The notes beneath the pieces were generated by a model. The model did not search any database. It was not told the DNA's origin and saw only the letters and a program-made list of their open reading frames with translations. From positions 6,221 through 70,220 of the forward strand of contig DASXUX010000089.1 of the NCBI GenBank assembly GCA_036504595.1: a DNA stretch of 64,000 nucleotides. Reading direction: 5' to 3'. Position numbers and translations under genes: made by a program. Positions within the stretch are counted from its first letter, which is position 1; every line of letters starts with the position of its first letter. Positions 35,397 to 43,779 of the stretch are shown here, piece by piece. Source of the stretch: DASXUX01 sp036504595. GTDB lineage: Bacteria > Planctomycetota > SZUA-567 > H5-PLA8.

Positions 35397-37091
35397 ATGA
35401 TCTCGCGCTTGTGCGCCATAATATTCGCATGCTGTGCGTTTTCAGCCGCGGCGGTCGAGAACGGTACGCCCTTTGATCTGCAGGGCTTCATCGACAGCGC
35501 GATCAAGTCGGGCAAAACGCGCGTGGAGGTGCCCAAAGGACGCTATCGCGTCACGCCGAAGCAAGGCACGCATCTTACATTCAAAGATCTCACCGATATC
35601 ACGATCATCGCCGATGACGTGGAGCTGATCTGCACGCAGACTTCGCGCGCGATCGGCTTTCAGAAATGCCGGAACGTGCGCGTGAAGGGGCTAACGATCG
35701 ACTACGATCCTCTCGCCATGACGCAAGGCCGCATTACCGCTCTGGCCCCGGACAAAAGCTGGATCGAGTTCGAGATCATCGAGGGCTACCCGGAGAACAA
35801 GCTGGCGCAGCGCATCGAGATTTACGATCCGGCCACGGGCGAACTGCGCCGCACGGACGCGGGCTGGGAAGACACGTTCGAGTCCACCGGAAACCACCGC
35901 TATCGCGCGGCCAAGCGCAAAGGTTATCGCTTTCGCCAGGAGTACGATACAGAGCAAGTTGGCGACATCCTCGTCACGATCAACCAATCGCCCAACAATG
36001 CCGGCGGGCACGCGATCACGTCGGACGAGTGCGCCGGTGTGAAGTTGGAAGACATCACGCTCTACAATTCGCCGTGCTTCGGCTTTGTCGAACACCGCTG
36101 CGACGGCAACACGTATGTGCGCTGCAAGATCGACCGGCGCTCGCCGAAGGACGATCCGATCCAGCGCGCGTTTCCACGCATGCGTTCACTGACGGCCGAC
36201 GCATTCCACAGCACCGAAGCGTTGCGCGGGCCGTCGATCATTGAGTGCACCGCGAAGTTCATGGGCGACGATGCCGTGAACATTCACGGCAGCTATCATT
36301 TCGTGACCGCCAGCAACGGGTCTGTGCTGCGAATGGGTGTGGCTCACCGATTGTCGATTGAGCCCGGAGACCCAGTCGAATTTTTGCCGTACAACGGCCC
36401 GAAGCCGCCCGACGCCGTCGCGAAATCCATCGAGCCCGACGGGCCGATCACCGACGACGAGAAAGCGTTCCTGCGCAAGCTCAACATGAATCCGGGCAAC
36501 AAGGAACGGCTCCTCAGCGGGCAGGCGAAGTTCTACAAGCTGACGCTCGACCGCACGGTGCCGCTGGCGATGGGCGCCATGGTTTGTTCGGCCAATCGCA
36601 TGGGCAACGGCTTCGTCGTGAAGGACTGCGATTTCGGCTTCAATCGTTCGCGCGGCATTCTAATCAAAGCCAGTCGCGGCGAAGTCTCCGGCAACAAGAT
36701 CACGCGAAGCTGGATGGCCGCCGTGCTGGTCTCGCCCGAGTACTGGTGGTCGGAATCCGGCAGTTCGTGCGATCTTGTCTTGCGCGACAACCGCATCACT
36801 GGCTGTCGCCTTCCCGCGATTGAAGTCGTCGCGCCCGGCGGCGACGGCAAGCCGCTGCCGAGCGGCACGCACAAGAACATTCAGATCGTGGAGAACACGC
36901 TGAAAGATTGCGCCTGGCCGAACATCCGCGTCACGTCCACGTCGGGCTTGGTCATCAAGAGCAACAAGCTGACGCCCAGCGATCCGGAAGTTTTCACGCC
37001 GCCGCTGGCGCGACGCTGGGAGTGGCGGAACGCCGCACCTTCGGCGATCACGACGGAGAATTGCGAAGGAGCGGAGGTTCAACGGCAGTAG
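35397..37091 (+). CDS. Exported right-handed beta-helix protein (GH110/GH28-like fold)
   Basis: 564 residues. Signal peptide (LCAIIFACCAFSAAAV). The body is a parallel beta-helix: VEVPKGRYRVTPKQG is a typical entry strand, followed by repeated coils (VRVKGLTIDYDP, CAGVKLEDITLYNSP, FMGDDAVNIHG, NGFVVKDCDFGFNRSRGILI). KFMGDDAVNI has the paired aspartates found in many polysaccharide hydrolases of this fold. A galactosidase of GH110 type is possible but not provable here. It follows the GH36 gene, suggesting joint work on one glycan. AAAGGA lies upstream of the ATG. Its TAG stop falls in a GCAGTAGGCAG repeat word. Confidence 0.8.
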   Translation: MISRLCAIIFACCAFSAAAVENGTPFDLQGFIDSAIKSGKTRVEVPKGRYRVTPKQGTHLTFKDLTDITIIADDVELICTQTSRAIGFQKCRNVRVKGLTIDYDPLAMTQGRITALAPDKSWIEFEIIEGYPENKLAQRIEIYDPATGELRRTDAGWEDTFESTGNHRYRAAKRKGYRFRQEYDTEQVGDILVTINQSPNNAGGHAITSDECAGVKLEDITLYNSPCFGFVEHRCDGNTYVRCKIDRRSPKDDPIQRAFPRMRSLTADAFHSTEALRGPSIIECTAKFMGDDAVNIHGSYHFVTASNGSVLRMGVAHRLSIEPGDPVEFLPYNGPKPPDAVAKSIEPDGPITDDEKAFLRKLNMNPGNKERLLSGQAKFYKLTLDRTVPLAMGAMVCSANRMGNGFVVKDCDFGFNRSRGILIKASRGEVSGNKITRSWMAAVLVSPEYWWSESGSSCDLVLRDNRITGCRLPAIEVVAPGGDGKPLPSGTHKNIQIVENTLKDCAWPNIRVTSTSGLVIKSNKLTPSDPEVFTPPLARRWEWRNAAPSAITTENCEGAEVQRQ

Positions 37092-37127
37092 GCAGGATTG
37101 CGAGATGCAGGCGCAAGAGAAACGACA

Positions 37128-37230
37128 ACTGCCTTCAACACAGAGGCACAAAGAACACAGAGGGCGCAGAGAAAGAATAGAAAAAACTCCGTGATCTCTG
37201 TGTCCTCTGTGACTCTGTGTTGAAAGCTCT
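37128..37230. repeat. Inverted pair of CTCTGTGT-type repeats between convergent genes
   Basis: CTTCAACACAGAGGCAC (37132 on) faces CTCTGTGACTCTGTGTTGAA (37208 on). Each arm is itself a short tandem repeat. The pair can form a long hairpin between two convergent genes and may end transcription from both sides. Confidence 0.65.
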
Positions 37231-38646
37231 TCACGATCCCACCGTCACCCGCAGCACCTTTCGCGGCGGCAGATGCAGCGCAGCGCCCAGCGCGTCTTCG
37301 GCGGATTCCTTGATCGCTTCGCTGATCGTCGGGTGAGCGAAGACGACCTCGGCCAGTTCCTGAACCGTGGCCTTCTTGTGCAGCATAGCTCCGGCGGCGG
37401 CGATGCATTCGGTGGCGTTGTGGCCGAGGATATGGACGCCGAGCAACTCGCCGGTTTCGCGATGACGGATGATCTTTGAAAAGCCGTCAACGTCACCGAC
37501 GGCCATCGCCTTGCCCAGGAAACCAATCGGGAAGTTGCCGGTGCTGACCGGAATGTTCTTCGCGGCGGCTTCCTCTGAAGTGATTCCGACTGAACCGATC
37601 TCCGGGAATGTGTAAACGCAGTTCGGGACGGGCGCGGTGAAGTTCGTCGCGTGGCCCAGCGCGTTTTCGACGGCCACCACGCCGTGAGCGGACGCGGCGT
37701 GCGCGAGCAGACAGCGGCCGTTGGCGTCGCCGATGCAGTAGTAGCCTTTCACCGGCGTCTCCATCTGGTCGTTCACGCGAATGAAGCCGCGATCCACCGC
37801 AATACCGACGCTGGCCAGATTGATGTCGGCCGTGTTCGGCTTGCGGCCGGTCGCGACGAGCGCGCGGTCGGCTTCGATCGTCTGCCCGTTGCTCAAAGAC
37901 GCCTTCACGCCGGCGCCGCTGGCGGTCAGACTGTCAATCTTTGTGTTTGCGAAACACTTGATGCCGCGCTTGGTGAAGATTTTTTCGATCGCATCGCCAA
38001 TCTGGCCATCCATGTTCGGCAGAAGCTTCGGCAGCATTTCAACAACGGTCACTTCCACATCGAGCGCCTGCATCATGCACGCGAATTCGCAGCCGATCAC
38101 TCCGCCACCGACAATGAGCAGCTTCTTGGGCAGCGTTTTCCAGTGCAGCGCTTCGTCGCTGGTGCAGACCAGCTCGGGATCGGCCGGCCAGCCGGGGATG
38201 CGCGCCGGGACGGAACCGACGGCAAGAATGATCTTATCCGCTGTGATCTCCGTCGCGCCGCTGGCACCCGTGCAGACAATCTTGCCGGGCCCGTTCAAAG
38301 CGGCGCTGCCTTGAAAGAGCGTAACCTTGCGGCCGCCGAAGAGGGACTTGATGCCGCCGCGCAGCATGGCCAGAACCTTATCTTTGCGCGCCTGAATCTT
38401 GGGCCAGTTGACGCCGATCGGATCGGCGATCTCGATGCCGAATTCCGCCGCGCGCTGCGCGTGATGGCGCAGTTCGGCCGACGCCAGCAGCGCCTTCGAC
38501 GGAATGCAGCCGTGGTTCAGGCATGTGCCGCCAAGGTGCGATTTTTCGATCACCGCGACGCTCGCGCCGAGCTGACCCGCTTTGAGCGCGGCGATGTAAC
38601 CGCCGGGGCCGGAACCGATGACAGCGATTTGGAAATGTTGCGACAT
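37231..38646 (-). CDS. lpdA: Dihydrolipoamide dehydrogenase (E3)
   Basis: 471 residues. FAD-binding start IAVIGSGPGGYIAALKAGQ, redox disulfide GGTCLNHGCIPSK, NAD-binding GGGVIGCEFACMM, and the C-terminal catalytic His-Glu pair in AHPTISEAIKE. It reoxidises lipoyl groups of 2-oxo acid dehydrogenase complexes with NAD+. AAAGGA precedes the ATG at 38646; the ATG-like start at 38736 lies in repeat sequence. It is downstream of the E2 gene on the same strand, separated by an inverted period-7 repeat. Confidence 0.96.
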   Translation of the reverse strand: MSQHFQIAVIGSGPGGYIAALKAGQLGASVAVIEKSHLGGTCLNHGCIPSKALLASAELRHHAQRAAEFGIEIADPIGVNWPKIQARKDKVLAMLRGGIKSLFGGRKVTLFQGSAALNGPGKIVCTGASGATEITADKIILAVGSVPARIPGWPADPELVCTSDEALHWKTLPKKLLIVGGGVIGCEFACMMQALDVEVTVVEMLPKLLPNMDGQIGDAIEKIFTKRGIKCFANTKIDSLTASGAGVKASLSNGQTIEADRALVATGRKPNTADINLASVGIAVDRGFIRVNDQMETPVKGYYCIGDANGRCLLAHAASAHGVVAVENALGHATNFTAPVPNCVYTFPEIGSVGITSEEAAAKNIPVSTGNFPIGFLGKAMAVGDVDGFSKIIRHRETGELLGVHILGHNATECIAAAGAMLHKKATVQELAEVVFAHPTISEAIKESAEDALGAALHLPPRKVLRVTVGS

Positions 38647-38675
38647 TTGAAATCCTTTTCTCGTATCGGAGCGGG

Positions 38676-38747
38676 GGTATGGGGTATAGGGTATCGGAAG
38701 GATTGTTAGCAGCCGCCTCCATACCCTATACCCCATACCCGATACCC
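38676..38747. repeat. Mirror-image period-7 repeats between E2 and E3 genes
   Basis: Three units GGTATGG, GGTATAG, GGTATCG (38676-38696) face four units CCATACC, CTATACC, CCATACC, CGATACC (38719-38746). The arms are complementary and can form a hairpin of about 20 bp. The E2 stop codon touches the outer edge at 38748. Confidence 0.85.
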
Positions 38748-40271
38748 TTAGATGTTCGCTGGATTTTCCAGCAATTCCTTCAATCGCGCCAGGAATTTTG
38801 CGGCCAGCACGCCATCAATGATCCGGTGATCGCTGCTCAAGGTCATCGTCATCACACGGCCGGCGCGCATCGCGCCATCTTTGACGATGACGGTCTCGCG
38901 CACGGCGCCCACAGCCAGAATGGCGGGCTCCGGCGGGTTGATGATCGCGGCGAATTCCTCGACGCCGAACATTCCAAGGTTCGTGATCGTCAAATTGCCT
39001 GGAGTGCGCTCTAGTTTGCCGGCGCGGGCGGCATCGACGACGCGGCGCGTTTCCTTGGCCAGCTCCGTGAGCGGCAATGTATCTGCGACGCTGACGACCG
39101 GCACGACCAGACCGTCCTCAACGCCCACCGCGATGCCGATGTTCGCGTGGGGGAACTCGACCATCTCCTCTTTGTCAATCTGGCTGCGGAACTGCGGAAA
39201 TTCTTTCATCGCCTTGGCGACGCCGAGCGTCACGACGTCGTTCACGCTGCAACCGGTCTTGGGCTTCTGCTCCTTATAGAAGGCCATCAGCGGGCCGGCA
39301 TCGATCGTCAGGCGCGCGTAGAAGTGCGGAATGTTCTGCTTGGACGCGAGCAGATTGTTAGCGATCGCGCGCCGCATCTTGCTCATCTTGCGCCGCACGC
39401 AGCCCTTGGCGTCCACAACGCCTGGAGCCTGAGCGCGCGAAGCGCCCGGTTTAGCGTTCGCCAAATCCGTCGAGAGAATGCGCCCGCCCGGACCGCTGCC
39501 TGCCCCGACGCCGGCCAGATCGATTCCCTTCTCCTTTGCGATTTTCCGAGCGGCCGGAGAGGCTTTGACGCGGCCACCTTCACCCCTCACCCCGCACTCG
39601 CTGCGCTCGTGTCGGCCCTCTCCCGCAAGGGGAGAGGGAACAACGGGCACCGCCTCGGACTGCGCGGCCGCTGGCGTCGCGAGAACTCCACCGGCGGCGA
39701 TAAAGGCATCGACGGCGGCATCGTTGTCCGCCAGAAACGCAACGGGAAGTTTCACGGCAAGCGTCTGGCCTTCGGCGCAAACAATGCGAGCCAAGCGGCC
39801 TTCGTCAATGGCTTCGACTTCGACCGTGGCCTTGTCGGTCTCCACGTCGAAAATGATCTGGCCCTTCTTGATCGGGTCGCCCGGCTTCACGCGCCACTTC
39901 AGGATCGTGCCTTCTTCCATCGACTGGCCGGCTTGAGGCATCAGGATCGCGACGACGGAGCCTGTGGGCGCGGATTGATTTTGGATTTTAGATTGTGGAT
40001 TTTGGATTTGAGGCTGTGGTGCCGGTTGCGCAAGACCAGGCTCCTCGATCATCGCCAACTGAGCGTCAACTTTCGCGGTCTTACCAGCGGGGACAAGAAT
40101 CTGGCGCACGATCCCGCTAACGCTCGCTTCGGCTTGAATCAGTCCCTCCTGAGATTCGATCTCCAGGACGACCTCGCCCTTTTCGACTCTGTCACCTTCC
40201 TTTTTCAGCCAGCGCTTGATGGTGCCATCGCGCATCGTTTTGGAGGCTTGGGGCATTTTGATCGTGTGCAT
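38748..40271 (-). CDS. Dihydrolipoamide acyltransferase (E2) with two lipoyl-like domains
   Basis: 507 residues. Lipoyl-like domain 1 (about 1-77) has SQEGLIQ where lipoyl domains carry the DKA motif, so Glu42 replaces the lipoylated lysine. Domain 2 (about 107-182) has the normal VETDKATVEVEA. A peripheral-subunit-binding domain (about 237-275; SPAARKIAKEKGIDLAGVGA) and the catalytic domain (about 290-507; active site SSDHRIIDG) follow. Both linkers contain in-frame repeats: residues about 87-99 (IQNPQSKIQN) and 212-230 (PLAGEGRHERSECG). It transfers acyl groups from E1 to CoA. The ATG is preceded by weak GGATCC. The acyl substrate (pyruvate or branched-chain) is not settled. Confidence 0.92.
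   Translation of the reverse strand: MHTIKMPQASKTMRDGTIKRWLKKEGDRVEKGEVVLEIESQEGLIQAEASVSGIVRQILVPAGKTAKVDAQLAMIEEPGLAQPAPQPQIQNPQSKIQNQSAPTGSVVAILMPQAGQSMEEGTILKWRVKPGDPIKKGQIIFDVETDKATVEVEAIDEGRLARIVCAEGQTLAVKLPVAFLADNDAAVDAFIAAGGVLATPAAAQSEAVPVVPSPLAGEGRHERSECGVRGEGGRVKASPAARKIAKEKGIDLAGVGAGSGPGGRILSTDLANAKPGASRAQAPGVVDAKGCVRRKMSKMRRAIANNLLASKQNIPHFYARLTIDAGPLMAFYKEQKPKTGCSVNDVVTLGVAKAMKEFPQFRSQIDKEEMVEFPHANIGIAVGVEDGLVVPVVSVADTLPLTELAKETRRVVDAARAGKLERTPGNLTITNLGMFGVEEFAAIINPPEPAILAVGAVRETVIVKDGAMRAGRVMTMTLSSDHRIIDGVLAAKFLARLKELLENPANI
39581..39638. repeat. In-frame palindromic repeat in the second E2 linker
   Basis: CACCCCTCACCCCGCACTCG ... CCCTCTCCCGCAAGGGGAGA. A near copy lies between genes at 49636-49692 in the other orientation. 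It encodes about 19 residues between lipoyl domain 2 and the subunit-binding domain. Confidence 0.88.
39977..40011. repeat. Period-7 tandem repeat inside the first E2 linker
   Basis: Units GATTTTG, GATTTTA, GATTGTG, GATTTTG, GATTTGA. It encodes IQNPQSKIQNQ and is the only period-7 locus fully inside a gene. Confidence 0.88.
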
Positions 40272-40373
40272 GGGGATCCTCTATTTTACCACTGAGACGC
40301 AGAGGTGCGGAGAAACGACAAGGGCTGAATCTTCGCTGCCTTGTGCCAAACTGATGCAGAACTTATTTCAAAC

Positions 40374-40404
40374 TTTTGCATGAGTCAAGCAAAAATATGC
40401 AAAA
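40374..40404. promoter_or_regulatory. Inverted repeat TTTTGCAT/ATGCAAAA in a divergent promoter region
   Basis: Perfect 8-base arms at 40374-40381 and 40397-40404 in an A/T-rich stretch between the E2 gene (minus) and the DeoR gene (plus). It is a plausible operator for the adjacent regulator. Confidence 0.5.
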
Positions 40405-40454
40405 TGATGTTGATTTATTGAAAATATGGGTTCTACTATCGTCACTCAAATGGA

Positions 40455-41288
40455 ATGCGGAGCTTAAGAGCTGTGACTACGCAAGAACGCCGCGAACACA
40501 TCCTGGCGGCACTATTCGAAAAGAAGCACGTCAACGCGCGCGATCTGGCCGCGGGTATGGACGTTTCCGAGGCGACCGTTCGCCGCGACTTGAAGGCGAT
40601 GGCCGACAGCGGGCAGATCGAACTGGTCTACGGCGGCGCGACGCTCGGCCGCACGTCCGATTTCTCGTTCCGTTCCAAAGGCATGCGCAACATCGAAGCC
40701 AAGCGCATCATTGGGCGATTGGCCGCGGCACTGGTTGAAGACGACGATCAGATTTTTTTGGACTCCGGCACAACCTGTTTCGAGATGGCCCCGTTCCTGA
40801 AACGCAAACGCGGCGTCTCCATTATTGTGAATTCGCCGCGTGTCGCGTTGGAACTCGATACGCCCGGCCTGAGCGTGATCTTGCTCGGCGGCCAATATCG
40901 TCCCGACCGCATGGACACTGTCGGCCCGCTGACCATCGGGACGCTGGAGCAGCTTCGCGGCTACCGCGCGTTCATCGGCGCGGACGGCCTCAGCCGCGAC
41001 GTGGGTCCGACCGCCAGCGACATCGACAGCGCGACTCTGTACCGCCAGGCCGTGAAGAACGCTCGCGAGACGATCCTGGTGGTAGATCACAGCAAGTTCG
41101 CCAGCGATTCGCTGTACAAGATCGTCGATTGGCAGGCGATCTCGCGCGTAGTCACCGACAAGCAGCCCGAGCCGCAGTGGCTGGAGTTCCTGGAAGTGCA
41201 GGGAATCCAAGCGCTCTGGCCGGAGAACGACGAACAGCAGGCAGTAGGCAAACACCAGACACCAGACTACCAGGCCACCAGACACTAA
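40455..41288 (+). CDS. DeoR/GlpR-family transcriptional regulator
   Basis: 277 residues. N-terminal winged helix-turn-helix (TTQERREHILAALFEKKHVN, VSEATVRRDLKAMADSG) and a C-terminal DeoR sensor domain with IFLDSGTTCFEMA and GADGLSRDVGPTASD, which normally binds a sugar phosphate. It sits between the divergent E2-E3 and E1 genes and probably regulates them. GTG at 40473 is an alternative start. The last 17 or so residues (AVGKHQTPDYQATRH) are encoded by a short tandem repeat that also supplies the stop codon. Confidence 0.9.
   Translation: MRSLRAVTTQERREHILAALFEKKHVNARDLAAGMDVSEATVRRDLKAMADSGQIELVYGGATLGRTSDFSFRSKGMRNIEAKRIIGRLAAALVEDDDQIFLDSGTTCFEMAPFLKRKRGVSIIVNSPRVALELDTPGLSVILLGGQYRPDRMDTVGPLTIGTLEQLRGYRAFIGADGLSRDVGPTASDIDSATLYRQAVKNARETILVVDHSKFASDSLYKIVDWQAISRVVTDKQPEPQWLEFLEVQGIQALWPENDEQQAVGKHQTPDYQATRH
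41237..41288. repeat. Short tandem repeat forming the DeoR C-terminus and stop
   Basis: ACACCAG, ACACCAG, ACTACCAG, GCCACCAG, ACAC: units of 7 to 8 bases after a GCAGTAGGCA word. The TAA stop is at its end and the AAGGAG ribosome binding site of the E1 gene overlaps that stop. Confidence 0.8.
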
Positions 41289-41298
41289 GGAGTTCGCG

Positions 41299-43779
41299 AT
41301 GCCCAAGAGTGTGATGATCGTCCCGCAGGAATGCCGCAAGAGCAGCTTCCTTGAATTCAAGCCGATCCCCGTCAACGTCTACAACAAGACGGTTTCCGAC
41401 GAGCTGAACGCCAAGCGCTTCAGCAAGGCCGATCTGGTGCGCATCCAGCGCGACATGCAGGTCATCCGCTCCTTTGAGAACATGCTCAACGAAGTGAAAC
41501 TGCGCGGAAACTATCAGAGCATCGAATACAACCATCGCGGCCCGGCGCATCTGTCGATGGGGCAGGAAGCCTCCGCCGTCGGCCAGGCGTACCTGCTCAG
41601 CATCGAAGACCACATTTACGGCAGCCATCGCAGCCACGGCGAAATTCTGGCCAAGGGCCTCTCGGCGATCGAAAAGCTCGACGACAAGACGCTGATGGAC
41701 ATTATGAAGAACTACTTCGGCGGCGACTGCCTGCGCGTCGTCGAGAAGGACGCGAGCGGTTCGGTGAAGGACCTGGCGATCGACTTCCTCATCTACGGTG
41801 CCCTGGCGGAAATCTTCGGCCGCGAAGCCGGGATGAACAAAGGCATGGGCGGTTCGATGCACGCCTTCTTCCCGCCCTTCGGCGTTTATCCCAACAACGC
41901 GATCGTGGGCGGTTCGGGCGACATTTCGGTCGGCGCGGCCCTCTTCAAGCACGTCAACAAGAAGCCGGGCATCATCATCTGCAACATCGGCGATGCGTCC
42001 CTCGGCTGCGGGCCAGTGTGGGAAGGCCTGTGCTTCGCCACGATGGACCAGTTCAAAGAACTCTGGGACAAGGATCATCGCGGCGGCCTGCCGCTGATCA
42101 TGAACTTCGTCAACAACTTCTACGGCATGGGCGGCCAGCCGGTCGGCGAAACCATGGGCTTCAAGACGCTTGCGCGCCTCGGCGCGGGCCTGAATCCCGA
42201 ACAGATGCACTCCGAACGCGTGGACGGCTACAATCCGCTGGCCGTCGTGGACGCCATCGGCCGCAAGCGCGAGATCATCCGCCGCGGCGACGGGCCGGTC
42301 CTGCTGGACACGGTCACCTACCGCTTCAGCGGGCATTCGCCGTCGGACGCGAGCAGCTATCGCGAGAAGTCTGAAATCGAAATGTGGCAGCAGGTCGATT
42401 CGCTCGTCACGTTTGCGTCGAACCTGGTCGAAGCGAAAGTCTGCGCGGCGCAGGAACTCAGCAAGCAGAAGGAGCACGTCGAAAGCCTGATCTTGAAGGC
42501 CTACAAGAAAGCCGTGGACCTGAAGATTTCTCCGCGCGCGAACCTCATGAAGATTGACTGCCTGCTCGAACAGACGATGTTCTCCAACCAGAAGGTCGAA
42601 TCCATGGAGCCGGGCCGCAAGCCTGACGTGCTGATTCCCAAGATCGCCGACAATCCGCGCACCAAGCAGATCGCGAGTCGCAGCCGCTCGGCCTTCGATG
42701 AAAAAGGCGCGAAGCTGCCGAAGACCAAGTGCGTTGTTCTGCGCGATGCCATTTTCGAAGCCATCATCGACCGCTTCTACACCGATCCGACGCTGGTCGC
42801 TTACGGTGAAGAAAACCGCGATTGGGGCGGCGCGTTCGCCGTCTATCGCGGACTGACTGAAGCGCTGCCGTATCACCGCCTGTTCAACTCGCCGATTTCG
42901 GAAGGCGCGATCGTCGGCACCGCGGTCGGGTACGCTCTCGAAGGCGGGCGCCCGCTGGTCGAACTGATGTACTGCGATTTCATGGGCCGCGCGGGCGACG
43001 AACTCTTCAACCAGCTTGCCAAGTGGCAGGCGATGTCCGGCGGCTTGCTGAAAATGCCGGTCGTCGTGCGCGTCTCCGTCGGTTCGAAGTACGGCGCGCA
43101 GCACAGCCAGGATTGGACGAGCATGTGCGCGCACATTCCCGGCCTGAAGGTCGTCTTCCCCGCCACGCCGTACGACGCCAAGGGATTGATGTATTCGGCT
43201 CTGACGGGCACCGATCCGGTCATCTTCTTCGAAAGCCAGCGCATCTACGATCAGCCTGAAGAGTTCGTCAAAGGCGGCGTGCCGACCGGCTACTACGAAG
43301 TTCCCATCGGCGAACCGGACATCAAAAAGCCCGGCAAGGACCTGACGATCCTGACGATTGGCGCGACGCTGTACCGCGCGTTGGAAGCGGCCAAGACTCT
43401 GGAAGAGAAGTACAAGATCTCCTGCGAAGTGATCGACGCTCGTTCAATCGCGCCGTTCAACTATGAGAAGGTCATCGCGTCCGTCAAGAAGACACGCAAG
43501 ATCCTGCTGGCCAGCGACGCCTGTGAACGCGGCAGCGCGTTGCAGACGTTTGCCGCGAAGATTTCGCAGTTCGCCTTCGATGAACTGGACGCTCCGCCGG
43601 TCGTCGTCGGCGCGCGCAACTGGATCACCCCGCAGGACGAGGTCGAAGACGCGTTCTTCCCCTACCCCGTGGACATTGTCGATGCCGTGCACGAACACAT
43701 CCACCCGCTGCCGGGATACAAGGTCTCGCGGGAGTGCTCGCAACAGGAACTGCTGCGCCGGAGCAAGCTAGGAATTTAG
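41299..43779 (+). CDS. Fused E1 alpha-beta 2-oxo acid dehydrogenase
   Basis: 826 residues. The N-terminal half (about 45-390) is an E1-alpha domain with YGSHRSHGEILAKGL, GREAGMNKGMGGSMH and the thiamine diphosphate motif running from IGDASLGCGPVWEG to NFVNNFYGMG (GDA instead of GDG). The C-terminal half (about 470-826) is an E1-beta domain (LVAYGEENRDWGGAFAVYRG, NSPISEGAIVGTAVGYALEG). With E2 and E3 close by, it decarboxylates a 2-oxo acid and loads the lipoyl group. AAGGAG before the ATG overlaps the DeoR stop. Fused E1 chains are known in several phyla; substrate is undetermined (pyruvate, branched-chain acids or acetoin). Confidence 0.93.
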   Translation: MPKSVMIVPQECRKSSFLEFKPIPVNVYNKTVSDELNAKRFSKADLVRIQRDMQVIRSFENMLNEVKLRGNYQSIEYNHRGPAHLSMGQEASAVGQAYLLSIEDHIYGSHRSHGEILAKGLSAIEKLDDKTLMDIMKNYFGGDCLRVVEKDASGSVKDLAIDFLIYGALAEIFGREAGMNKGMGGSMHAFFPPFGVYPNNAIVGGSGDISVGAALFKHVNKKPGIIICNIGDASLGCGPVWEGLCFATMDQFKELWDKDHRGGLPLIMNFVNNFYGMGGQPVGETMGFKTLARLGAGLNPEQMHSERVDGYNPLAVVDAIGRKREIIRRGDGPVLLDTVTYRFSGHSPSDASSYREKSEIEMWQQVDSLVTFASNLVEAKVCAAQELSKQKEHVESLILKAYKKAVDLKISPRANLMKIDCLLEQTMFSNQKVESMEPGRKPDVLIPKIADNPRTKQIASRSRSAFDEKGAKLPKTKCVVLRDAIFEAIIDRFYTDPTLVAYGEENRDWGGAFAVYRGLTEALPYHRLFNSPISEGAIVGTAVGYALEGGRPLVELMYCDFMGRAGDELFNQLAKWQAMSGGLLKMPVVVRVSVGSKYGAQHSQDWTSMCAHIPGLKVVFPATPYDAKGLMYSALTGTDPVIFFESQRIYDQPEEFVKGGVPTGYYEVPIGEPDIKKPGKDLTILTIGATLYRALEAAKTLEEKYKISCEVIDARSIAPFNYEKVIASVKKTRKILLASDACERGSALQTFAAKISQFAFDELDAPPVVVGARNWITPQDEVEDAFFPYPVDIVDAVHEHIHPLPGYKVSRECSQQELLRRSKLGI

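Noticed and set aside
41152..43134. Minus-strand ORF of 660 codons
   Set aside because: Antisense shadow of the fused E1 gene with no recognisable motif.
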